Shown here: one piece after another, positions 14,241-20,231 of the stretch
Layout of the letters: each line of letters begins with the position of its first letter
Position numbering within the stretch: the first letter of the stretch is position 1
Assembly (NCBI GenBank): GCA_964461115.1
Contig: CAYWSX010000019.1
Coordinates: 1 to 20,231 of the forward strand
Length of the DNA stretch: 20,231 nucleotides
DNA from: RGIG2134 sp964461115
GTDB lineage: Bacteria > Cyanobacteriota > Vampirovibrionia > Gastranaerophilales > Gastranaerophilaceae
Direction of reading: 5' to 3'
Position numbers and translations under genes: made by a program
The notes under the pieces: generated by a model
Database searches by the model: none
What the model was told of the DNA's origin: nothing
The model's input: the letters and a program-made list of their open reading frames with translations, nothing else

Positions 14241-15056
14241 TTAAATCTCCTTAACCTTGTATGGCAACGGTCTTCTGTCTTTTAGTATAGTAAAATCTTT
14301 TTTTAGTTTTCGCGCTTCGTCTAAATCTATCTCCAAAACCTCAGTGCATGGCTCAAAGCCTGATTCAAACAGCACTTCGCCGTATGGAGCCGCGCACATT
14401 GAGTGCCCGAGGTTGAACTCGTCGTCCATGATGTGTCCGCATTGAGAAACGGAAATCATGTAGGATTGGTTTTCGATTGCGCGTGCTTTTGTGAGGGTTT
14501 CCCAGTGATTTTGGCGGTGTTTCGGCCAAGCTGCAACTTCGACAAGCATGTCAGCGCCTTCGTAAGCGTACGCTCTGAAAAGTTCGGGAAAACGTATGTC
14601 ATAGCAAATAGTAATGCCTATTTTGCCGATATCGCTGTTCACAAGCAGCCCCGTGTCGCCGGGTGTTAAAAATTTTCCTTCATTGTACATAAAATGCGAG
14701 AAAAGGTGCATTTTGTTGTACCAGCCAAGGATTTCGCCCTTGCGATTCAGAAACGGACAAGCATTGCGCAGTGTGCCGTCTTTTTCTTTCAGAACCAAGC
14801 TTCCGCCGATTACGTTTGCGTTGAATTTTACGGCAGTCTGTTTTAACAGGTCTAATGTGGGGCTGTTTTCAATATTTTCGGCGTTTTCGACAAAACTGTC
14901 AGGGTGCCAGCCGACTGCGAATAATTCAGGCAAAATTACAAGGTCAAACTGTTCACCTTCGTGCTTTTTCAGCATTTCTTCGACGTCTCTTAAGTTTTGC
15001 TCTTTTTCTTTGATTTTGGGTGCGTTTTGCACTATTAAAATTTTGGATTTTGTCAT
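14241..15056 (-). CDS. carbon-nitrogen hydrolase, nitrilase superfamily (omega-amidase-like)
   Basis: The 271-residue cytoplasmic protein shows the nitrilase triad E44 (LPELFAVGW), K115 (GWYNKMHLF) and C151 (GITICYDIRFPELF), plus the second glutamate in NEGKFL near residue 126. KARAIENQSY and the closing LKDRRPLPY are typical of the YafV/NIT2-like branch, whose members are omega-amidases acting on 2-oxoglutaramate. Deaminated-glutathione amidase or another amide is also possible. The ATG at 15056 has AAGGA about 11 bases upstream, within the end of the small cysteine gene. Its own end supplies the Shine-Dalgarno of the PBP4 gene. Substrate is not deducible; a link to cell-wall or amide recycling is inference from position only. 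Confidence 0.87.
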   Translation of the reverse strand: MTKSKILIVQNAPKIKEKEQNLRDVEEMLKKHEGEQFDLVILPELFAVGWHPDSFVENAENIENSPTLDLLKQTAVKFNANVIGGSLVLKEKDGTLRNACPFLNRKGEILGWYNKMHLFSHFMYNEGKFLTPGDTGLLVNSDIGKIGITICYDIRFPELFRAYAYEGADMLVEVAAWPKHRQNHWETLTKARAIENQSYMISVSQCGHIMDDEFNLGHSMCAAPYGEVLFESGFEPCTEVLEIDLDEARKLKKDFTILKDRRPLPYKVKEI

Positions 15057-15062
15057 TTCTGA

Positions 15063-15293
15063 TTAAATCCTTCCCGATGAGGATGTGCGTTCAAACATAA
15101 ACCTGGAGCCTGACAGCGCCAAACTTTTCAGGGAGCATAAACCTTTTTCTCGGTCATAAACTCCGATAGATGTTAGGCGTGCGCTGACCAGTTCGTTCAA
15201 ATCTTCGGGTGCTATAAATAATGCGCACTCTTTTGTGCACTCAGCATTATTAAACGGGCATTTTTGCGGGTTATTTTGTGTGTTTTCACTCAT
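15063..15293 (-). CDS. small cysteine-rich conserved-looking protein, function unknown
   Basis: This 76-residue soluble protein is not one I can name. Cysteines fall at residues 12, 19, 23 and 53 in the pattern CPFNNAECTKECALF ... GLCSLKSLAL, which could bind zinc or an iron-sulfur cluster. The first 10 residues are polar and the C-terminus is Ser/Arg rich. It is preceded by a strong promoter (15323-15351) and AGGGGAG about 11 bases before the ATG. It is followed six bases later by the nitrilase gene, whose Shine-Dalgarno it encodes. Clean signals and tight packing argue it is a real gene. I see no membrane segment and no helix-turn-helix. Confidence 0.75.
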   Translation of the reverse strand: MSENTQNNPQKCPFNNAECTKECALFIAPEDLNELVSARLTSIGVYDREKGLCSLKSLALSGSRFMFERTSSSGRI

Positions 15294-15322
15294 TTGATTT
15301 CATTCTCCCCTGATTCCTTTTA

Positions 15323-15351
15323 ATTATATCATTTTTAAAAAAAATTGCTAA
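15323..15351 (-). promoter_or_regulatory. predicted promoter of the small-protein/nitrilase/PBP4 operon
   Basis: On the minus strand there is TTAGCA (15351-15346), a 17-base spacer and an extended perfect -10, TGA-TATAAT (15331-15323). It lies about 30 bases upstream of the ATG at 15293. There is no palindrome over this promoter. Confidence 0.65.
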
Positions 15352-15391
15352 TAATTTTTTAAATCTTTCCGGATTAAGGCGAATAAGCAAA

Positions 15392-15485
15392 AGATTCTTA
15401 CCCTCAAGGGGTATCCTCCCTTCTAAGGTTCGACACGCCGAACTAAGAAGAGGAGCTGTCAATCGCTGCGCTCACTCAGAATGAC
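15392..15485. repeat. second-family repeat element, copy D2
   Basis: AGATTCTTACCCTCAAGGGG, then CCTCCCTTCTAAGGTTCG, ACACGCCGAACTAAGAAG, AGCTGTCAATCGCTGCGC and TCAGAATGAC. Same orientation and loop as C2; opposite to A2 and B2. Confidence 0.8.
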
Positions 15486-15497
15486 AATAAACTCGCC

Positions 15498-15587
15498 GTC
15501 ATTCTGAACCCTTTAGGGTGAAGAATCTGAAATTCCCGACGTGAAAAGCGGAAAGATTCTTCAATCGCTGCGCTCACTCAGAATGAC
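15498..15587. repeat. 90-base inverted-repeat element, copy D1
   Basis: Bounded by GTCATTCTGA and TCAGAATGAC, with AAGAATCT/AGATTCTT and the nested CCC-TTTA-GGG stem. Nearly identical to B1 and A1 outside the central loop. Confidence 0.85.
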
Positions 15588-15692
15588 GACTTTGAGCTTG
15601 AGTCAAAAGATTCTTAGCATTCGCTTCACCAAACGCTCCGTCATCCTGAACCTTGTCTCATCGAATGTTTTCAAGAACTCAAAAAACTCCCT

Positions 15693-15789
15693 GTCATCCT
15701 GAACTTGTTTCAGGATCTTTCCCATTGCTAATTAAACTATTAAAAAATGATTCAAATATTAACAGATCCTGAAACAAGTTCAGGATGAC
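15693..15789. repeat. perfect 26-base inverted repeat (GTCATCCTGAAC family)
   Basis: Arms 15693-15718 and 15764-15789 are perfectly complementary over 26 bases around a 45-base AT-rich centre. Each arm also contains its own small palindrome (TCCTGAA...TTTCAGGA). It resembles a non-autonomous MITE-like element or a strong hairpin. A degenerate copy lies at 12693-12750. Confidence 0.9.
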
Positions 15790-15811
15790 GGCATGTGTAT
15801 TAAGGAGCAAA

Positions 15812-15909
15812 GTAGGTCGGGCAGTGCCCGACAGCGCCCAGCGTTAACGCAAACGGCTTCGCGGCATGTCGATGCGACATTCGTTGTTGTCGGGCACTGC
15901 CCGACCTAC
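15812..15909. repeat. perfect 21-base inverted repeat with nested hairpins
   Basis: Arms 15812-15832 and 15889-15909 are exact reverse complements (the left begins GTAGGTCGGGCAGTG). Each arm holds GTCGGGCA-N-TGCCCGAC, itself a hairpin with a one-base loop. The 56-base centre has GCGTTAACGC and TGTCG-ATG-CGACA palindromes. A single arm-like hairpin is at 12841-12857. Confidence 0.9.
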
Positions 15910-15955
15910 TTATCGTTTAAAAGATTCTTCGCTCGGCTCAGGATTACGACTTTCT

Positions 15956-18331
15956 CTATCTTACAGGCACAAAGTGTTTTTTCTCCTCATCGAACCCTAA
16001 TGTCTTGACGCCTTTTTTCGTCAAAACGACCTTTACGGCATTATCCGAGTCGGTTCGGAGGATTTGCACGCCGGATTTTTGTAAGGTTTTGATAGTAGGC
16101 GGTGTTGGATGACCGTAATCGTTTGTTCCCGTTGAGATAACAGCTGTTTTTATGCCTTTTTCTTTAAGAAATTTTTCATCAGTCGTAAATTTCGCCCCGT
16201 GGTGACCAACTTTTAAAACGGAAATGTTTGGCGGCAAGTTCAGGCTGTTTATGACGTTCGCGTTTGCATCTCCCGTGAATAAAATTTTATTTTCTCCGTT
16301 GTTCATAAGTGTAATGAGCGAAGAAGAGTTGTCGTCAAGCTCTTTTTCCGTAGATTGGAAGATTTTCAGGCTGCCGTTTTTGTACTTTAAAAGTTCTGTG
16401 TTATTTTTAGGATAAATTATGTTTGTATGTCTGAGTTTTGCGGCTTTTGGAATGCTTTCCGCAAAAGGGCTGTCGCCCTTGTAGGAGTTCAGTACTATAT
16501 TTTTAACTTTCAAAAGTTCGAGAAGTTGTATTGCTCCGCCTGCGTGGTCTGAGTCGTAGTGAGTGACTATCATATAGTCCATAGTTTTTATGCCGTGGTC
16601 TTTAAGGTATTCGTAAATAATGGTTTTTGCCGACGAAAAGCCGCTTTTGGAAGGCTGGTTCGCGGTATCTATTAAAATATATTTGTGGTCGGGTGTTTTT
16701 ACGAGAATCGCGTCTGCATTTCCGACGTCAAAGAAAATAGCCTCTAAATTACTGTTTCTTGGCGGGATTATTGTCAACATCAATAAAGTTAAGGTCACTA
16801 TTGTGGCGGTGAGAAGTTTTTTCGTAAAACCGTTTTTAATCGCAGCGAAAAGCGCTGCCACAATGATGTAGTAAAGCATAATTTGCCATAAATTGCACTG
16901 AGTTGTTTCAAATAGCGCATTCGGCAATCCGGCACAAAAGTCAGAGATTTTTACAAGAATAGTCAAAAGAGGGTTCATGATGTGGTCGAAAATGCTTATA
17001 ATTATCGGCGGAAACTTCGGTATCATCGCCAAAATTGAACTTACAAAGCCCAAAAAGCTTATTGCGCTGACAAAAGGCAGTGACAAAATATTTGCAATCA
17101 ACGAATAGGTCGCAAACGTATTAAAGTAAAACATTTGAATCGGTGCGACCATAATTTGTGCTATCAAGGGCACATACACGGCACCTGCCAGTACTTGCGG
17201 GATTTTTGCGGTTTTTTCTGCCGCAATCGGGCAGCAGGTCAAGAGCCCGAAAGTCACGATAAAGGATAGCTCAAACCCAACATCAAACAAGAATGCGGGG
17301 TTGTAAACAAGGATAATTGATGCAACAAACATTAAAAGTGCCTTGTTGTCCGCGTTTCGGTCAATTAATTTTCCAATCAGGGCAAAAGTTAGCATTAGCG
17401 CAGCTCTTAAAACAGGCGGCCCCAGTCCTGTCATGAAAGTATAAAATATAATAAGAAAAATCCCTATCGAAACCCCTGTTTTGTAAGGAATTTTCAACCT
17501 CATAAAAATAAAATACCAAATGCTGAAGATGATTGCGACATTGAACCCTGAAGCTGCCAAAATATGCATCAGCCCCGAGCCTCGGAATGAGTCTTTTACC
17601 TCTTGAGGCGGGCTTATTGCATCGTCGCCGAAAACTATACCGCCCAATATTTCCAAGTTCGGAGACTTTATAACCTGCCCGTGCTGTGCAATTATGCTCT
17701 GGCGCAGCAGATTAAGATTCTGCATAAATTTCCACTTTAGTTCTGTCGGACGGCTTGTTATTTGCCAGTCTTCGGGCTGAACATACGCTGTTGTAAAAGT
17801 GTTGAAGTTTTTGAGATAATTTTTGTAGCTGAATTGAGCCGGATTTGTGGCTTCTGACGGAAGGCGCACTTTTGTTTTGATTTTAAGCTCATCACCTATC
17901 CTGATTTTTTCGAAATTTGATTTTTCGTCTACGACCGTAACAAATGTTTTACTGTCTGTATCGAAGACCTCGTTAGACGTTTCGGCTTTTGTTGCATTTA
18001 AGTAAAATCTGGTTCTGTAACCTTCGCCTGTCGTCGGGATTGAGGTTACTCGCCCTGTAATTGTCAAGTTTGCTGGTGCTAAGTCGCTTAAAAGATCGTC
18101 AGATTTCATTTTTAAGTCGGTGTAAAATATACCGAAAATAAAAGCCAAAATTGAGATAATTGCGAAAGTTTTTGTAATTTTTCCTCTCAAAAGCAAAAAT
18201 GCAGCAGCAGAAAATACAATTAAGGACATAAAAATTTCTGTCCCTTTGAAAAACGCCGCTATCCCTGCCATATACATCAGCGCAAGCATGATTGTATACT
18301 GTGTTTTCTTAAACATTAAACTCTCAATCAA
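15956..18331 (-). CDS. comEC: DNA uptake channel/nuclease ComEC (Rec2)
   Basis: The 791-residue protein forms the inner-membrane channel that takes up single-stranded DNA. N-terminal membrane segments (about 13-70) precede a periplasmic DUF4131-like OB region (about 85-190). The Competence domain then spans about 228-500 (GGIVFGDDAIS, GLMHILAASGFN at 253-264, then many helices). The C-terminal metallo-beta-lactamase-like domain starts at FFDVGNADAILV (533-544) and has HYDSDH at 591-596, D688 in LFTGDA, VGHHG at 708-712 and YGHPTP at 739-744. All three domains are present, so it looks functional. The start is uncertain: TTG at 18331 (AGGA four bases upstream) or ATG at 18316 (GAGAG four bases upstream). 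The downstream gap has only repeats. Confidence 0.94.
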   Translation of the reverse strand: MIESLMFKKTQYTIMLALMYMAGIAAFFKGTEIFMSLIVFSAAAFLLLRGKITKTFAIISILAFIFGIFYTDLKMKSDDLLSDLAPANLTITGRVTSIPTTGEGYRTRFYLNATKAETSNEVFDTDSKTFVTVVDEKSNFEKIRIGDELKIKTKVRLPSEATNPAQFSYKNYLKNFNTFTTAYVQPEDWQITSRPTELKWKFMQNLNLLRQSIIAQHGQVIKSPNLEILGGIVFGDDAISPPQEVKDSFRGSGLMHILAASGFNVAIIFSIWYFIFMRLKIPYKTGVSIGIFLIIFYTFMTGLGPPVLRAALMLTFALIGKLIDRNADNKALLMFVASIILVYNPAFLFDVGFELSFIVTFGLLTCCPIAAEKTAKIPQVLAGAVYVPLIAQIMVAPIQMFYFNTFATYSLIANILSLPFVSAISFLGFVSSILAMIPKFPPIIISIFDHIMNPLLTILVKISDFCAGLPNALFETTQCNLWQIMLYYIIVAALFAAIKNGFTKKLLTATIVTLTLLMLTIIPPRNSNLEAIFFDVGNADAILVKTPDHKYILIDTANQPSKSGFSSAKTIIYEYLKDHGIKTMDYMIVTHYDSDHAGGAIQLLELLKVKNIVLNSYKGDSPFAESIPKAAKLRHTNIIYPKNNTELLKYKNGSLKIFQSTEKELDDNSSSLITLMNNGENKILFTGDANANVINSLNLPPNISVLKVGHHGAKFTTDEKFLKEKGIKTAVISTGTNDYGHPTPPTIKTLQKSGVQILRTDSDNAVKVVLTKKGVKTLGFDEEKKHFVPVR

Positions 18332-18418
18332 TAATTCCTGTCCGGCTCACATACCCGCCGCCTGCTCTCCCGCAGCCGTCAGGCATTCAGCACTTCTAAG
18401 GTCGAAAAGGGAAAAAGT

Positions 18419-18440
18419 TCAAAAAATTGTCATTTTTTGA
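18419..18440. repeat. AT-rich hairpin in the comEC leader
   Basis: TCAAAAAAT (18419-18427) and ATTTTTTGA (18432-18440) are perfect 9-base arms with a TGTC loop. It would lie in the 5' leader of comEC mRNA. A TTGACT overlaps its right edge on the plus strand. Confidence 0.45.
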
Positions 18441-18462
18441 CTTTTTTTCTTTTCTTCATTTT

Positions 18463-18491
18463 ATTATAGTTTGTAAACATATATTTTACAA
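18463..18491 (-). promoter_or_regulatory. predicted comEC promoter
   Basis: On the minus strand there is TTGTAA (18491-18486), a 17-base spacer and a perfect TATAAT (18468-18463). The leader to the start codon would be about 125-140 bases. The spacer and -35 are inside a palindrome, as at nrnA. Confidence 0.5.
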
Positions 18492-18494
18492 ACT
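18468..18494. promoter_or_regulatory. palindromic candidate operator over the comEC promoter
   Basis: Arms AGTTTGTAAA (18468-18477) and TTTACAAACT (18485-18494) are perfect 10-base inverted repeats with a 7-base spacer. As at 3616-3641, the palindrome starts on the first base of the -10 box and covers the -35 box. It also lies upstream of fusA, so it could affect that gene instead. Confidence 0.5.
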
Positions 18495-18575
18495 GTATTT
18501 TTGTGTAAAAATTATAGTAGATAACAGTTTTGCTGTTTAATAGTTATTAACATAATAAAAGAAGGAAAAAGAAAA

Positions 18576-20231
18576 ATGCCAAGACAAACACCTTTAGACA
18601 AAATCAGAAACATTGGTATTGCTGCCCACATCGACGCGGGTAAAACGACAACTACCGAACGTATTCTGTTTTACACAGGTAAAACTCACAAAATCGGCGA
18701 AGTGCACGATGGTGCTGCTGTAACTGACTTTATGGAACAAGAAAGAGAACGCGGTATCACTATTCAGTCTGCTGCGGTTACCTCATACTGGAAAGACCAC
18801 CAAATCAACGTTATCGACACCCCTGGCCACGTTGACTTCACTATCGAAGTTGAACGTTCTTTGCGTGTATTGGACGGTGTTGTAGCTGTTTTCTGTGCTG
18901 TCGGAGGTGTTCAATCCCAATCTGAAACAGTTTGGAGACAGGCTAACAGATACGAAGTACCTCGTATGGTTTTCGTTAACAAAATGGACAGAACAGGTGC
19001 TAACTTCTACCGTGTAGTTGAGCAGGTAAGAAACCGTTTAGGCGGTAACGCTCACCCTATCAGACTTCCTATCGGTGCAGAAGACCAGTTCAAAGGGCTT
19101 ATCGACTTGTTCGAAATGAAAGCTTATATGTATACAAATGACCTTGGTACAGATATTCAAGTTGAAGATATTCCTGCTGAAATGGCTGATGAAGCTAAAA
19201 AATACAGAGAAGCTCTTGTTGAAGCTATTTCTGAAACAGATGACGAACTTATGATGAAGTTCCTCGAAGGCGAAGAGCCGACTGTTGCAGAACTTAAAGC
19301 AGGTTTGAGAAAAGCTGTTTGTGACAACAAAATCGTTCCTGTTACTTGCGGTACAGCATTCAAAAATAAAGGTGTTCAGCTCTTGCTTGACTCTGTTGTT
19401 GAGTTAATGCCATCTCCTGTAGATGTAAAAGCTATCGAAGGTGAACTTGAAGACGGTTCAAAAATCGAAAGACACTCTTCTGATGATGAACCATTCTCAG
19501 CGTTGTCATTCAAAGTTATGACTGACCCTTATGTTGGTCGTTTGACATTTATGCGTGTTTACTCAGGTAAATTGGCTGCAGGTTCTTACGTTTTGAACTC
19601 TACAACAGGTAAAAAAGAACGTATTTCACGTTTGGTTCAAATGCAGGCTGACCAAAGAAACGAAATTCAAGAAGTATACGCAGGCGACATCTGCGCGGCT
19701 GTTGGATTGAAAGATACGACTACAGGCGACACGCTTTGCGACGAAAAAGCTCCTATCATTCTTGAAAGAATGGTATTCCCGACTCCTGTTATCTCGGTTG
19801 CTATTGAGCCAAAAACAAAAGCTGACCAAGACAAAATGGGTATCGCTCTTCAAAAACTTGCTGAAGAAGATCCTTCTTTCCAAGTTAAATCTGACGCAGA
19901 AACAGGTCAAACTATCATTTCAGGTATGGGTGAGCTTCACCTTGACATCATTGTTGACCGTATGTTGAGAGAGTTTAAAGTTGACGCTAACGTTGGTAAA
20001 CCACAGGTTGCTTACCGTGAAACTATCCGCGGAAACGCTGACCAAGACTCTAAATTCATCCGTCAATCAGGTGGTAAAGGTCAATACGGACACGTTAAAA
20101 TCAAAATCGAACCTGCTGAAGAAAATGCGGGATTTGTATTTGAAAATAAAATCGTCGGCGGTTCTATTCCGAAAGAATATATCGAACCTGCAAGAAAAGG
20201 TATGGAAGAAGCGCTTGAAGGCGGTATCTTG
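18576..20231 (+). CDS. fusA: elongation factor G (partial, C-terminus beyond window)
   Basis: The frame is open for 552 codons to the right edge; a full EF-G has about 690. The GTPase motifs are AHIDAGKT at 17-24, RGIT in switch I, DTPGH, NKMD and GTAF (usually GSAF). Domain II and III signatures follow (GRLTFMRVYSG, ISGMGELHLDI), then the start of domain IV (GGKGQYGHV, GGSIPKEYIEPA). EF-G drives translocation of tRNA and mRNA on the ribosome. AAGGA lies nine bases before the ATG. Codon choice is visibly biased (CGT, GGT, GTT, AAC), as expected for high expression and unlike its neighbours. No rpsL/rpsG precedes it: the upstream neighbour is divergent comEC, so it has its own promoter, which I cannot place firmly. 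Confidence 0.96.
   Translation, partial: MPRQTPLDKIRNIGIAAHIDAGKTTTTERILFYTGKTHKIGEVHDGAAVTDFMEQERERGITIQSAAVTSYWKDHQINVIDTPGHVDFTIEVERSLRVLDGVVAVFCAVGGVQSQSETVWRQANRYEVPRMVFVNKMDRTGANFYRVVEQVRNRLGGNAHPIRLPIGAEDQFKGLIDLFEMKAYMYTNDLGTDIQVEDIPAEMADEAKKYREALVEAISETDDELMMKFLEGEEPTVAELKAGLRKAVCDNKIVPVTCGTAFKNKGVQLLLDSVVELMPSPVDVKAIEGELEDGSKIERHSSDDEPFSALSFKVMTDPYVGRLTFMRVYSGKLAAGSYVLNSTTGKKERISRLVQMQADQRNEIQEVYAGDICAAVGLKDTTTGDTLCDEKAPIILERMVFPTPVISVAIEPKTKADQDKMGIALQKLAEEDPSFQVKSDAETGQTIISGMGELHLDIIVDRMLREFKVDANVGKPQVAYRETIRGNADQDSKFIRQSGGKGQYGHVKIKIEPAEENAGFVFENKIVGGSIPKEYIEPARKGMEEALEGGIL

Larger units (their letters stand above)
15352..15955. other. repeat-filled intergenic gap D
   Basis: There is no credible gene between the comEC stop and the small-protein promoter. 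The gap holds repeat units at 15392-15485 and 15498-15587, a CAAAAGATTCTT block at 15604-15632, a half GTCATCCTGAAC copy at 15640-15660 and two perfect inverted repeats listed separately. The order and orientation match gap C. Confidence 0.75.

Noticed and set aside
18437..18470. TTGACT with TATTAT as the fusA promoter
   Set aside because: The spacer is 19 bases, the -35 overlaps a hairpin and the -10 overlaps the opposing comEC -10, so the call is too uncertain to list.

Overview
The window reads as ordinary chromosomal DNA from a low-to-moderate-GC, probably Gram-negative-type bacterium. I see no phage, plasmid, IS transposase, CRISPR or tRNA/rRNA genes. Clues to lineage are weak. The single-stranded DNA-binding protein is short and lacks the acidic tail, and its sequence feels closest to cyanobacterial-type SSBs. 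Intergenic gaps are full of the GTCATTCTGA...AAGAATCT repeat family common in many gut and environmental genomes. A non-photosynthetic cyanobacterial relative (Vampirovibrionia/Melainabacteria, Gastranaerophilales-like) is my best guess, at low confidence.

Layout. Positions 1-1231 (minus) hold the N-terminal part of a SWIM-zinc-finger protein, probably a SNF2-family helicase. Positions 3577-1716 (minus) hold nrnA and yihY, overlapping. Positions 3684-4745 (plus) hold a Na+/Ca2+-type antiporter. Positions 4848-7463 (plus) hold ssb, a DUF1537 acid-sugar kinase and a PdxA-family dehydrogenase, closely packed behind one good promoter. Positions 12226-7805 (minus) hold valS-metX-metW with a 1-base gap and a 4-base overlap. 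Positions 15293-12892 (minus) hold a small four-plus-cysteine protein, a nitrilase-superfamily amidase and a PBP4-type D,D-carboxypeptidase. Positions 18331-15956 (minus) hold comEC. Position 18576 to the right edge (plus) holds fusA, truncated by the window.

The kinase and PdxA protein together resemble the known D-threonate/D-erythronate route to dihydroxyacetone phosphate. MetX and MetW make activated homoserine for methionine. The nitrilase and PBP4 genes share translation signals: the Shine-Dalgarno of each downstream gene lies in the end of the upstream gene. NrnA (oligoribonucleotide and pAp turnover) and ComEC (DNA import) are far apart, but their predicted promoters share one architecture. 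Each has a hyphenated palindrome that starts at the -10 box and covers the spacer and the -35 box.

Four intergenic gaps (1232-1715, 7464-7804, 12227-12891, 15294-15955) are filled with several families of inverted-repeat elements. The gaps at 12.4-12.9 kb and 15.4-15.9 kb carry the same families in the same order and orientation, so the PBP4 operon sits between two direct composite repeats. The most interesting signals are these repeats (including an apparent stem inversion that keeps the fold) and the shared nrnA/comEC palindrome. I did not find a clearly novel multi-gene system.
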